Positions 34,095 to 42,775 of a stretch of 64,000 nt of DNA are shown here, piece by piece (position 1 is the stretch's first letter; each line of letters opens with the position of its first letter). The position numbers and the translations under genes are program-made. The notes under the pieces are model-generated. The model made no database searches, had not been told where the DNA came from, and saw only the letters and a list, made by a program, of their open reading frames with translations. Origin of the DNA: Streptomyces sp. ALI-76-A. Its GTDB lineage: Bacteria > Actinomycetota > Actinomycetes > Streptomycetales > Streptomycetaceae. The stretch lies in assembly GCF_030287445.1 (NCBI RefSeq), contig NZ_JASVWB010000002.1, positions 186,001 through 250,000 on the forward strand, read 5' to 3'.

Positions 34095-34167
34095 GAGAAG
34101 TGCTCCCGCCCTGCAAGGGTGAGATCTGTGGATGGCCCTGGCCGTTGCTGTCGAAGGAGCACTTCTC
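34095..34167. repeat. 12-bp inverted repeat pair, possible MITE-like or IS remnant
   Basis: GAGAAGTGCTCC at 34095-34106 and its exact reverse complement GGAGCACTTCTC at 34156-34167 enclose 49 bases. The size and layout resemble a very small non-autonomous element or the two ends of an internally deleted IS. The surrounding gap (33690-34308) holds no intact gene. Confidence 0.5.
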
Positions 34168-34308
34168 AGGTGAAGACCACATGTCCGCATCCAGCGCCAC
34201 GGGTGGGGTCGCACGGGTGGGGTGCTGCTGACCGAGACAGTCCGCAGTAAGGGCCCGGAACAGACAATAATGATCGTTGCTGCCTGTGCGTATTACTTGG
34301 GGGGTCCT

Positions 34309-34767
34309 GTGAGTCTGAGTCCGCGCGAGGTGTTTCTCCAGCTTGTTCATGGGGTCGCCGACGGGAACTTAAGCGAGTTGCCTGACTTGTATGGCGAGGT
34401 CACCGATGTCCGGCATCCGATGGCGACGCCATGGTCCGAGCCGTTGACCAGTCGGCGTGCGCTCCGAGAGCACTTCACTGTGCCGCCGGAAGTTCGGGAG
34501 TCCTTGCCGAAGAGGAGTGTCGTCGATGTCGTCGTTCACGAGACTGCCGATCCTGAAGTGATCGTCGCCGAGTTCGCCTACGAGTTCACGTTGCCGGACG
34601 ACTGCATGGCCAAGGTGCCCTGCATCTTCGTCATGCGTGTGCGGGACGGTCAGATCATCGAGTCACGCGACTACATCGACCCGATCCGTACGTACACGGC
34701 ACGCGGGGACCTTGACCGCCTCATCGCGTCGCTACGCAGGGGCGTTTACTCCAGCCGCAGATCGTGA
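34309..34767 (+). CDS. SnoaL/NTF2-like protein
   Basis: The GTG at 34309 follows GGGGGG at four bases and gives 152 residues. The sequence has the alpha+beta cone pattern: SPREVFLQLVHGVADGNLSE, LPDLYGEVTDVRHPMATP, EVIVAEFAYEFTLPDD, CIFVMRVRDGQIIESRDYID. The last strand, with D-G-x-I-x-x-x-x-D-Y, is typical of SnoaL-like and ketosteroid-isomerase-like proteins, which may be enzymes or binding proteins. G+C is somewhat lower than the average of the window. No partner gene is evident. Confidence 0.8.
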   Translation: MSLSPREVFLQLVHGVADGNLSELPDLYGEVTDVRHPMATPWSEPLTSRRALREHFTVPPEVRESLPKRSVVDVVVHETADPEVIVAEFAYEFTLPDDCMAKVPCIFVMRVRDGQIIESRDYIDPIRTYTARGDLDRLIASLRRGVYSSRRS

Positions 34768-34794
34768 TTTCGATGGTGAGTGGCGCCTCTCCGC

Positions 34795-35199
34795 CTACCC
34801 GAGTTCACCGAGACGGAGGGCGTCCCTTATCTCGCTGAGCTTCGCGGTTGTCGCCGGGGTCCGTTCCTTCGCCTGTTCGCCGAGACGGAGGGCGTCCTCA
34901 ATCTCGCTGAGCTTCGCGGAGGACAGGACGCCCGCCCGCTCGATCAGGTCGTCCTGGGACACGGCGGTCAGCCACGTGCAGGGGGTAAAGCCCGGGCGCG
35001 GGAACGCGAACCGAAGCACGCCTTCAAAGGGCAGCCCTTCCATGGCACCTACGTGCACTTCGACGCCCAGACCGCTGATGTCGACGCCCGCAGGAGTGAC
35101 GACCTGCATCGCCCGGATCCTGGACGCGTCGTCTGCCGCCAGCAGTACGACCAGCCGCCGCTCGTCGAACTCCACCCACCAGACTTCGCCACGTTGCAC
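34795..35199 (-). CDS. MazF/PemK-like protein with duplicated C-terminal segment
   Basis: The GTG at 35199 sits four bases after AGGAGG. The 134-residue protein opens with RGEVWWVEFDERRLVVLL, the MazF/PemK first strand, and has LTAVSQDDLIERAGVLSSAK and LSEIEDALRLGEQ, matching the end of the fold. Residues near the C-terminus are then repeated: TAKLSEIRDALRLGELG. The underlying DNA repeat has a 72-bp period (34809 and 34881), adding 24 residues. No antitoxin-like gene lies upstream, so this may be an orphan toxin or a non-toxic relative. Confidence 0.72.
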   Translation of the reverse strand: MQRGEVWWVEFDERRLVVLLAADDASRIRAMQVVTPAGVDISGLGVEVHVGAMEGLPFEGVLRFAFPRPGFTPCTWLTAVSQDDLIERAGVLSSAKLSEIEDALRLGEQAKERTPATTAKLSEIRDALRLGELG

Positions 35200-35347
35200 A
35201 TGTCCTCCTGACTCAGGACGGCAGGCGGAACTGCGCGACCCTGACGCGTTGTGGAGACGGGTGCGACCACCGTTGATCATCGTGAGTTGTGTGGACTGAC
35301 GAAGAGACGGTGGCCGCAGGTCACAGCATAGAACATAGAACCACCCG

Positions 35348-35790
35348 TTGACGGGACGCGTTCGAGGGCTGGGCCGGATCACGGGGCGCTTCGCCCGGGT
35401 CGAACGCCGACGCAGGGCGGCGCGGTTGGTGCTCGGTCTATTGGCCGACCTGCCGCGCAAGAGCTGCTGGACCATCGCCGAGTGGGCTGGCGAGACCACT
35501 CTGGACGGCATGCAGCACCTGTTGGGCAGGGCCAAGTGGGATGCCGATCAGGTCCGCGACGACGTGTGCGGCTACGTGGTGGAGCACCTGCACGACGACC
35601 GGGCGGTGCTGGTCGTCGACGAGACCGGCGATGTGAAGAAGGGCACTGGCACGGTCGGCGTCCAGCGCCAATACCACGGTACTGCCGGCCGGATCGAGAA
35701 CTCCCAAGTCGCCGTCTACCTGGTTTACGCAGGCAAGCCGGCTACGCCGCAGTGGACCCGGAACTCTACGTTCCGCGCTCCTGGACACAG
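35348..35790 (+). pseudogene. IS701-family transposase remnant (N-terminal part)
   Basis: The frame encodes RFARVERRRRAARLVLGLLADL, SCWTIAEWAGETTLDGMQHL, LGRAKWDADQVRDDVCGYV and the first catalytic Asp region AVLVVDETGDVKKGTGTVGV, as in IS701 transposases. Near 35733 a one-base loss shifts the frame; the sense continues as GYAAVDPELYVPRSWTQ and then stops matching. More than half of the enzyme is missing. The break point meets the 3' end of a convergent hypothetical gene. Confidence 0.8.
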
Positions 35791-36182
35791 ACCCTAACCC
35801 CGCGCTTTCCGAGGTGGGCTGTCCAAGAGTTGACCAGAACCACGAAAGTACTCTTGACCTGCGACTCGATCTCGATGAGGTCCGCGTCCCCGCTGACCGG
35901 AAGCTCCCAGGCATGGACGAGTTCTCCTTCGTCACCGTCTGGGCCACGCCCGGTGTGGACAAGGGACTCGGATGCGGCGACGACGGACGTGGAAGCCCCG
36001 GCGAGCGCGTCCGCGGCCATGGCCGAAGTGCCCAACTCCGTGCCGACAATGCCCCCACTGAGATGGTACGGGCACTCCCAGTCACCGTCCGCGCGCCGCA
36101 CGGAGTAGTACAGCTCGGCGATCAGACCGTCGTCCCTGCGGTGCACGAGCAGGACGAACCCGGGGTCGCCGCTGATCCACAC
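35766..36182 (-). CDS. hypothetical protein, C-terminus altered by IS junction
   Basis: The 138-residue frame has beta-rich, conserved-looking segments: VWISGDPGFVLLVHRRDDG, LIAELYYSVRRADGDWECPY, HLSGGIVGTELGTSAMA, LIEIESQVKSTFVVLV. The last ten or so residues overlap the IS701 remnant and are probably not native. The start is a GTG without a strong ribosome binding site; sequence upstream stays open. Unknown family. Confidence 0.5.
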   Translation of the reverse strand: MWISGDPGFVLLVHRRDDGLIAELYYSVRRADGDWECPYHLSGGIVGTELGTSAMAADALAGASTSVVAASESLVHTGRGPDGDEGELVHAWELPVSGDADLIEIESQVKSTFVVLVNSWTAHLGKRGVRVCVQERGT

Positions 36183-36391
36183 GTCAGCAGCGATGACAGT
36201 GTCGGGGGATGGCCAAGTGGCGTGCCGCCGCGCGGTCGGTTGGTGGGCAGGGGCATTGCGTGATGGGGATTGGTCCGGTTGGCCGGTCTCACAAACAACG
36301 GTCGGGCAGCCGCGGACAACTGCCGACCTGACTGCCCGGCCGTGACGCTCGAGCCCGTGGGGGCCTCATCGTGCGACGATGTCCCTGGGTC

Positions 36392-37213
36392 TCAGGGCTT
36401 GGTCACCGGCGCCTGGAGTTCGGTCACCCAGTCGTCGCGGTTGTCCGGACACTCCAGGTTAATCTCCCGGGGGTATCCGGCTGACTGGTACCCGTTCTCG
36501 TCGATCCAGAAGGCCAGGACCTGGGCCGTGGGCAGCACGGTGTCCATTGAGCCACGGTGCACGATCGTCGCCGCCTGGTCGACGGGCGGCAGGTCGAGCA
36601 CCCGGAAGGCACCGTCCTGGAGCGGGGCCGCGACTTGGACGGCTGCGTGGATGGTGATCCTGCCACCGCCCTCCGGGGCGTCCTCGTAGTAGGCGACACC
36701 GGGCCCCGCAGGCGATACCCCGGCCGTGTCCAAGCGCCGGAACAGTTCGTCGTAGAGCGGCTGGATGACCGGGCCGATGTCCTCGGGCGCGTAGCTCTCG
36801 GCGGTCGCGGTCAGTTCCGCCACCCGGATCGCCGGGATGCTCTTGAAGACGACGTCGTTCGTGGGCATGTGCCCCTCGCTCTCGATCGACCGGAGCCTCG
36901 CCTCGACCTGGACCAGCCGCGCCGCGGCGGCGGCCATTGCGACCTCCAACTCGGCCCGCCGCAGCCGCAGCATGGCGCGCAGTTCCTCGGTGGTGACCTT
37001 CTCGTCCAGGATTTGCTGGACCTGGTGGAGGGTCAGGCCGAGGTCTTTCAGCGCGATGACGCGGTTGAGGCGAGCCAGCTGGGCAGCCGAGTAGTACCGG
37101 TAGCCGGTGGCGGGGTCGACGTGGGCCGGGCGTAGCAGTCCAGTGGCGTCGTAGTGACGCAGCATGCGGACCGATACGCGGCCGTGCCGGGCGAAGTCTC
37201 CGATGGTGAACAT
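36392..37213 (-). CDS. MerR-family regulator with GyrI-like effector domain
   Basis: From the ATG at 37213 (GGAGA three bases upstream) the product is 273 residues. The MerR winged helix (2-70: FTIGDFARHGRVSVRMLRHY, YYSAAQLARLNRVIALKDLG) is followed by a dimerisation coil (75-115) and a GyrI/BmrR-like effector domain (about 120-270: IPAIRVAELTATAESYAPED, YEDAPEGGGRITIHAAVQVA, ENGYQSAGYPREINLECP). Such regulators bind hydrophobic or cationic drugs and activate promoters with long spacers. A matching dyad lies directly upstream, suggesting autoregulation. Confidence 0.93.
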   Translation of the reverse strand: MFTIGDFARHGRVSVRMLRHYDATGLLRPAHVDPATGYRYYSAAQLARLNRVIALKDLGLTLHQVQQILDEKVTTEELRAMLRLRRAELEVAMAAAAARLVQVEARLRSIESEGHMPTNDVVFKSIPAIRVAELTATAESYAPEDIGPVIQPLYDELFRRLDTAGVSPAGPGVAYYEDAPEGGGRITIHAAVQVAAPLQDGAFRVLDLPPVDQAATIVHRGSMDTVLPTAQVLAFWIDENGYQSAGYPREINLECPDNRDDWVTELQAPVTKP

Positions 37214-37232
37214 GATGTCTCCGAGTTCAGCG

Positions 37233-37254
37233 CCTGACACGGTGTGAGGGTCAA
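37233..37254. promoter_or_regulatory. MerR-type dyad overlapping the MerR gene promoter
   Basis: CCT-N-ACAC-N-GTGT-N-AGG (37233-37249) is a perfect 17-bp dyad of the form recognised by MerR proteins (CCTCAAG..CTTGAGG in SoxR). On the minus strand it directly follows a TTGACC -35-like hexamer (37249-37254), with TGAACT about 19 bp further as a possible -10. The 19-bp spacer is typical of MerR-activated promoters. Confidence 0.65.
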
Positions 37255-37680
37255 CAAGCCCCTTCCCGCCCGACACGCGACAGCCACGCTGACGGTAACC
37301 CAAGGGCGAGCCATGTGAAGTGCCGGTCAGGGAAAGTCACCACGTGAAACACCCTTTGAAACAGCCAGGCAAATCCCAGCTGCTTGATATCGGTGAACTC
37401 GTTATCCAGACCGTGCTGCACGGCGCCCTCTATCACGGACGGCCGAGTCACATGACCGGGCGGCCGGCCACATCCCCGCCGGGATCATCAGCGAGTACAA
37501 CGGCCGCGGTGATCCGCTTGCCCACCGGCTCCCGGTGAACGCAGAAGGTCTGGCACCCAAAGGGCTACGCGGCATCCCGTCATCAGCAGATGACAGGGGC
37601 CCGTGAACAGGGCGCTCTGCAGGCCCGGGGTCGTGCGTGGTCGGGCTCCCCGATGCCCCGACCACGCACGGTGCGGCCGG
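37255..37680. other. intergenic region, no gene recognised
   Basis: About 425 bases behind the MerR promoter contain only short frames without ribosome binding sites or motifs. A slightly AT-richer patch around 37330-37420 (CAGCTGCTTGATATCGG) is present but unexplained. Confidence 0.35.
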
Positions 37681-37854
37681 TCACAGGGCGAGAATCACTC
37701 CGACCAGCGCAGCCATGACGGTCACAGCGCCGAACGCGGCACCGACCGGCTGACCCCAGGACGGGTGGCGGTGCACGACACAGGCGGCGCCGGCCGCGAG
37801 CAGCACCACAACGACGACCAGGAGCAGCACGACGAGCAGAGCAAGCGTGGACAC
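37681..37854 (-). CDS. small two-helix membrane protein, 57 residues
   Basis: A GTG at 37854 preceded by GAGGGGGA encodes a helix (LALLVVLLLVVVVVLLAAG), a short polar turn VVHRHPSWGQ and a second helix (AFGAVTVMAALVGVILAL). The clear hydrophobic hairpin and good ribosome binding site support it. Function unknown; it could be a small membrane regulator. Confidence 0.6.
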   Translation of the reverse strand: MSTLALLVVLLLVVVVVLLAAGAACVVHRHPSWGQPVGAAFGAVTVMAALVGVILAL

Positions 37855-38102
37855 GAACGATTCCCCCTCAGGGTTCGGGCACGCCCCCGGACGGGGCACG
37901 CGGATGGCTGGGCAGTGGAGCGTGGGAGTTGCTCGGGACTTGCGTCTCAGGCAGAGGCCCGGGAATGCGGCGCCATGAGCTGCGCCGCCGGAGCTAGCCC
38001 CGCAACCCGCTCTGACCAGGCCGTTTACAGGGGTGTGCACCTAGTTGCGCAGGAGGCAAGCACTAGAGAGGGCAGGCCCAGGCTCTGACAGCCGACGGGA
38101 CA

Positions 38103-38423
38103 GTGGCTTTCGAATGTGAGGCGGCCAGGTGCGGTGGAGGGCCCCCTGAGTGGAAGACGGCGTTGGAGGCCGTGGACGGGGACTGGAACCCGTCGTGGCC
38201 GGCGGAGTGGCAGCGGCACTACGCCGCGCTGCGCGAGCTGGTGGCCGACGAAGAGGGCCAGGCCGACGTCCTGCCCGGCTTCACGGTCCACGGCATGGAC
38301 ATCGGGAAGTGGCTGGCCCGGCAGCGCAAGCCGGAGGGTGGGAGAGGCCCTGACGGACGGGCAGCGTGAGCGCCTGGAGCAGCTCGGCATCGTGCCGCTG
38401 GCACCGGTGTCGGCGTACTCGGG
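38103..38423 (+). pseudogene. helicase-associated (HA) domain remnant
   Basis: The first frame reads LEAVDGDWNPSWPAEWQRHY, AALRELVADEEGQADVLPG and HGMDIGKWLARQRKPE; the sense then moves to another frame as ALTDGQRERLEQLGIVPLAP. This is the repeat of helicase-associated domains (W-P-x-x-W-Q..LG-x-W-L-x-x-Q-R..L..QR-x-x-L-x-x-LG). Such domains occur in large helicases encoded near Streptomyces telomeres and on plasmids. Only one repeat is left, with a frameshift near 38340. Confidence 0.72.
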
Positions 38424-38487
38424 GAAAGTGCTCAACGAAGTACGGATGAACGTGCTCACTCGGGCGTTCGTCTGTGGGCTCGGACAG

Positions 38488-38898
38488 ATGAGCGCGTGCG
38501 ACGATCGTGGTGTGGAGACCCCCGATTCTTCGTTCCGTCGGCGCCTGCTGATCCAGTCGCTGACCGTGTTGGCGGCTGACGCCCAGTCCCAGGTCGCCTG
38601 GCTCGACAGGCACGGTGTGGTGACGGATGAGATCGCTCTGGACTTCGATCACGCCTTTGGCATGGTCGAAGCCCTGGTGGAGGCAGGCCACCTCGGTGGC
38701 GGCGTCCTGCCTGACTTGCGGGAGATCGATGCCGTTCTCAGCGCGATGAGCGGTGCGCAGAACGCTGATCGATGGGCGAGGGATGCGCTGTCCGTCGATC
38801 AGGGGTGGAGCCAGGCCCGGCGGCTCGCCCGCCGGGTACTCGTTGCCGAGCTGGGCGAATGGCAGCAGCCGCTGCCGGAGATTTCTGTCATCCGGTGA
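38488..38898 (+). CDS. conserved hypothetical protein, about 137 residues
   Basis: The frame encodes SSFRRRLLIQSLTVLAADA, WLDRHGVVTDEIALDFDHAF and WSQARRLARRVLVAELGEW, ending QQPLPEISVIR. It is helical, well composed and probably a real gene. The start is uncertain: ATG at 38488, ATG at 38446 and GTG at 38512 are in frame and none has a strong ribosome binding site. Upstream the frame runs into the HA-domain remnant. Function unknown. Confidence 0.55.
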   Translation: MSACDDRGVETPDSSFRRRLLIQSLTVLAADAQSQVAWLDRHGVVTDEIALDFDHAFGMVEALVEAGHLGGGVLPDLREIDAVLSAMSGAQNADRWARDALSVDQGWSQARRLARRVLVAELGEWQQPLPEISVIR

Positions 38899-38924
38899 GG
38901 GATGCCGCCGTTCTCGCTGGTCAG

Positions 38925-39480
38925 GCCACCAAGACGCGCGCCGCCCGGGCGAAGTGTGCCGGCCGCTGGACTGGATCCCCGAGGTCTGGCACCAGCTCGG
39001 GAACGGCGAGGCCGTCATCCCCGGCGGGCTGCTGTACGACCGGCGCGGCGGCGGTGACGACTGGTCGATGCTGCGGGCGTCCGTGGAAGTCGACCGGGCC
39101 ACCATGGGCCCCGAACGCCTCGCCGCCAAGATCGGCGCCTACGCCCGCCTTACACCTACATCCCCCACGCCTCCCCCGGCCGATGCCGACCCGCCTTCCA
39201 GATTCCGCCGGAGGAAGAATGGCGCCGACACTACCCGCTCTTCCCCCGGCTGCTGTTCGTCCTGGACGGCCCCGGCCGGGACCGAGACCCGTATCGGTGC
39301 CCTGCACGCCGCCGCCCACGACCGAACACACGTGGGTTTCCGGCACGACGTTCCGTCCTCGCCGCACCGCTGGCCGACCTGCTCCGAGACGGCCCCGCAG
39401 CGCCCGTGTGGCGCCCCGTCCTCACCTCGGACCGGAGAGTCGGCTGGATGCACTCCCGGCAACCGTGATTGTGCATGTCT
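38925..39480 (+). pseudogene. Replic_Relax protein remnant, frameshifted C-terminal half
   Basis: One frame gives PLDWIPEVWHQLGNGEAVIP, GGLLYDRRGGGDDWSMLRA, SVEVDRATMGPERLAAKIG; then other frames give TYIPHASPGRCRPAFQIPP, RRHYPLFPRLLFVLDGPG and ALHAAAHDRTHVGFRH. The order is that of a replication-relaxation protein. Compared with the copy at 18.9 kb, about five bases are missing after VLDG. Several frameshifts make it non-functional. The 3' side is interrupted near the IS5 element. Confidence 0.7.
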
Positions 39481-39547
39481 GCGCGCCTGTTCCACGTTCC
39501 AGGAACAGCTGTTGCAGTGCTTGGAGGTAGGGCACATGCCAGCGTAA

Positions 39548-40665
39548 GTGAGCGTTTGGTTCTCGGTTGTCCGTTTCATTTGGCTTAGCTGTCGCGCCAG
39601 TTGGTGGTCGTTTCGTGGGTGAGGCGGCGGGTCATGAGGTTGATGGCGGCGAGTTGGATCATGGCTGCTGAGCGGTGGGGGTGGGTTTCGTAGTCGCGGG
39701 CCAGGCGGCGGTGGTGCATGAGCCAGCCGAGGGTGCGTTCGACGACCCAGCGGCGGGGCTGGACGTGGAAGCCGCGGGTGGTGGGGTCCCGTTGGACGAT
39801 TTCGAGGTCGATGCCGAGGTGGGCGGCGTGTTCGACGGCTTTGGTCTTGTAGCCGTTGTCGGCCCAGGCTTTGGTGATGGTGGGGTGGCGCTCGCGGACT
39901 TTGGTCAGGAGTTGGGTGCCGGCGGCGGAGTCGTGGACGCTGGCGGCGGTGACGGTGACGGCCAGCAGGAGGCCGAGCGTGTCGGTGACGATGTGCCGCT
40001 TGCGTCCGATGATTTTCTTGGCGGGGTCGATGCCTTGGCTGGTCAGGTGGACGGTGGCGGAGGTTTTGATGCTCTGACTGTCGATCAGACAGGCGCTGGG
40101 TTCGCTGGTGCGGCCTTCGGCCTGGCGGACTTTGCCGCGTAAGAGGCCGGTGAGCTGGTCGAAGATGCCGTCGGCTTCCCAGTGGGCGAAGTAGCCGTAG
40201 ACGGTCTGGTGGGGTGGGAAGTCGTGGGGCAGGTAGCGCCAGGGGATGCCGGTGCGGTCGACGTAGAGGATGGCGTTCATCAGGGCGCGCAGGTCGTGGG
40301 TGGGTTTGCGGATGCCGTTGCGGGCCTGGCGCCATGCTTCGAGGGTGGGGCGGATGAGTTCCCAGCGGGCGTCGGACAGGTCGCTGGGGTAGGGCCGTAA
40401 GGGCTGCATGATGCCTGGGTATGCGGTGGCGGCCAGCCTGAGCAGGGCGTGTGCGGGGGTGTTGGGTGCACCGGGGCGTGCGTTCTCAATCTCGCGTGAA
40501 CCGGTGGGTTTCTAAATGAGACGGGAGCTTTTGCAAGGAACCCGGCGCATAAGTGGTCGGCTGATTGCCGCAGAAGCCGTTTATCCGGCGTTTCGCTTGG
40601 TTCGGTGTTGTGTCTGGCCGCCGAAAATCGGCATGAACCATTCGATAGGCTAACCAAACGCTCAC
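39548..40665 (-). mobile_element. complete IS5-type insertion sequence, about 1.12 kb
   Basis: Perfect 15-base terminal inverted repeats AGTGAGCGTTTGGTT lie at 39547-39561 and, reversed, at 40652-40666. If the element begins with GTGAGCG, a TAA is found on each side (39545-39547 and 40666-40668), a plausible 3-bp target duplication. A single transposase gene fills the interior. Intact ends and gene suggest it is young and possibly mobile, unlike the other IS debris. Confidence 0.85.
39585..40409 (-). CDS. IS5-family transposase
   Basis: The 274-residue enzyme is full length. The N-terminal DUF4096-type region reads YPSDLSDARWELIRPTLEAW, AILYVDRTGIPWRYLPHDFP. The catalytic residues are the first Asp in ACLIDSQSIKTSATV, the second in ITKAWADNGYKTKAVEHAA and Glu in RRWVVERTLGWLMHHRRLAR. 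It is the only gene of the surrounding insertion sequence and ends 37 bases from the left inverted repeat. No frameshift is needed. Confidence 0.93.
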   Translation of the reverse strand: MQPLRPYPSDLSDARWELIRPTLEAWRQARNGIRKPTHDLRALMNAILYVDRTGIPWRYLPHDFPPHQTVYGYFAHWEADGIFDQLTGLLRGKVRQAEGRTSEPSACLIDSQSIKTSATVHLTSQGIDPAKKIIGRKRHIVTDTLGLLLAVTVTAASVHDSAAGTQLLTKVRERHPTITKAWADNGYKTKAVEHAAHLGIDLEIVQRDPTTRGFHVQPRRWVVERTLGWLMHHRRLARDYETHPHRSAAMIQLAAINLMTRRLTHETTTNWRDS

Positions 40666-40780
40666 TAAGAGTCCGTTTCATCTACCTGCGATCACACGGG
40701 CATGGCACGCGCTCGACATCCGTGCCCCGTGGCAACCTGCGGTCCAGTACAGGGATTTGAAGCCGGAGGTGTACCGCGCG

Positions 40781-41647
40781 TGGTGGCGCAACCCAATCCC
40801 ACCGTCAGGAGGCGCCGGCTGGGGCCGAGCTTCGCCGCCTGCGGTTGGCCAGCGGGCTCAAAAGCATCGAGGTGGCCAAGCGGCTCATGGTCTCCCAACT
40901 CAAGATCAGTCACCTGGAGAGCGGCAACCGTGCCATCAGCGCGCGCGACGTACGTGAACCTGTGCGCGCTCTACGGCGTGACGGACCAGCAGGTCATCGA
41001 CGCGCTGATGGAGATGGCCAGGGAGTCCGGCCAACGGGGCTGGTGGCATGCCTACGGTGAGCTGTCCGACAGCGTCTACATCGGCCTGGAGACGGACGCC
41101 GTGTCCTCCACGCCTACGCGCCCACGATGATCCCCCCACTGCTGCAGACCCCCGCCTACGCCCAGGCCGTCATCGAGGAAACGATCCCCGCGCTCACCGC
41201 CGAGCAGACCGCCACCCGGCTCAAGGTGCAGCTGCCCCGCCAACACCGCATCTACGACCCGGTGCGCCCGCTGCGCCTGTGGGCCGTCATGGACGAAGCG
41301 GCCCTACGGCGTGTGGTCGGCGGTCCCGACATCATGCGTGAACAGCTCGAGCACCTGAACGCACTGAGCGCCGAACCGCACATCACGGTGCAGGTCCTCC
41401 CCTACGCCGTAGGCGCTCACCCGGGCCTGTCAGGACAGTTCTCCCTGCTGAGGTTCGCCGACAGCCCGGAGCAGGGGTCGTGTATCTGGAACGCTTCACC
41501 AGCGACCTCCACCTGGGCAAACCATCCGACATGCAGCACTACAACACGATGTACGACCACCTCCAAGCACAGGCCCTCAATCTCACCGCCAGCCACGACT
41601 TCATCACCGACACCGCCACAACCCACGCCGCAGACATCCGGTCCTGA
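40781..41647 (+). pseudogene. helix-turn-helix DUF5753 regulator, multiply frameshifted
   Basis: Pieces in successive frames reconstruct the family: VAQPNPTVRRRRLG, LRRLRLASGLKSIEVAKRL, MVSQLKISHLESGNRAIS (helix-turn-helix), LCALYGVTDQQVIDALMEMA, RGWWHAYGELSDSVYIGLE, then IPPLLQTPAYAQAVIEETIP, LRLWAVMDEAALRRVVGGPD, ITVQVLPYAVGAHPGLSGQF and VVYLERFTSDLHLGKPSD. Breaks occur near 40830, 40945, 41100 and 41480. Such genes usually pair with a small DUF397 gene in Streptomyces; none is seen here. It is clearly non-functional. Confidence 0.82.
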
Positions 41648-41710
41648 GGAAGGACCCCGCCGCAGGAACCAACCACCGGCGGACAACTCCAGGCCGGGAA
41701 GAAGAATCCG

Positions 41711-41800
41711 ATGGCGGATCTCTCGCAGTTGCTCCGGCAGGGCATGCGCCGCCGTCACCTGAACGCACAGTCCCTCGCCGCTCGGACCGGTATCCGCACC
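41711..41800 (+). pseudogene. helix-turn-helix gene remnant (first 30 residues)
   Basis: The sequence MADLSQLLRQGMRRRHLNAQ, SLAARTGI resembles the start of an XRE-type regulator, with a ribosome-binding-like GGGAAGAA upstream. The match ends after about 28 codons, where a minus-strand Replic_Relax remnant begins. It could be the beginning of a gene cut by a rearrangement. Confidence 0.35.
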
Positions 41801-41939
41801 CATATCCGTGTCTTCGCCCGTGACCGCACAGCCGGTCCCCCGCGTGACGGCGGGGACACGGCGTCGTTGGGCAGGGCGCCCCCCGAGCCGGGCCCCCGGG
41901 GGCGTCATGGCAGAGCGCGTCGACGACAACCTGCGCCAG

Positions 41940-42490
41940 ACCTGATCCGTGGTAAGCACGTTCTGCACTGGCACACCCGCCTCCGGGGCGTGCAGGACGG
42001 CGTCGGTCTGGACGGTGGAGCGGCTGCGGCCTCCGGCCGGCAGATGGTGCACCACCTCGGTGGACCAGGACGCCACCGACCCCATCCCGGCCGGCTCCCC
42101 CACCACCGCCCCCTCCTGCGACGGCAGCACCGTGCCCTTGGTGTGGTGTGGTGTACCGGGCGGGTCGGCTTCGGCGCGGTACGGGTGAGCGCGATGACGG
42201 TCTCGTTGACCGCCATCGCATGCGGGGCACCCGAGCGGGCCGCACCCCGCGCGATACCGCCCATCCCGCCCCCAGGCCGGCCAAGGACCTCCGTCACCGC
42301 GTCCAGCCCGAGCGGAGTCAGGCCCCACAGCTTGTGGCCCTCACGGGAGTTGCCCTCCGACACGGCCAGGCCGTGCCGCGCCAGGTCCAGGCAGGCGTTG
42401 CGGACCGCCTTGTTGTCCTTGTGCCCCGGACACGTCAGCCGTGAATCTGATCAGCACTGGCCACCTTCGCACCCCCAGCGCCGCCAAAAC
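41940..42490 (-). pseudogene. Replic_Relax protein remnant, N-terminal half
   Basis: The minus strand gives AKVASADQIH, then in a second frame LTCPGHKDNKAVRNACLDLA, RHGLAVSEGNSREGHKLWGL, TPLGLDAVTEVLGRPGGG, HAMAVNETVIALTRTAP, and in a third frame VASWSTEVVHHLPAGGRS and TVQTDAVLHAPEAGVPV. The winged-helix part of a replication-relaxation protein is recognisable, broken by at least two frameshifts. With the scraps at 18.9 and 39.2 kb this is the third such remnant. Confidence 0.7.
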
Positions 42491-42775
42491 ATGCCCACGC
42501 ACCGCCCCGGTCAACCCGTACGGGTACGCCTTCGAACCCCCCACCCGTCACCGCCTCCTTCACCGCGCAGCCCTCACGGCTGCGCAACCGCGGGCCCGGC
42601 GCGCGGCCCGCAACCAGCCAGGCCCGTCTGGCCCGATGAACTCTCCACCTGCCGCCCACACCTACCAGGGCACACGGCGTCCTCACGGGCGGCATGCCGG
42701 ACGCAAACCCGGAGCCAGGCCCTCGGTCGGACCGCCTGCGGCCTCACTGTCAGACCCGTGTGCCACTCTCGGCGT

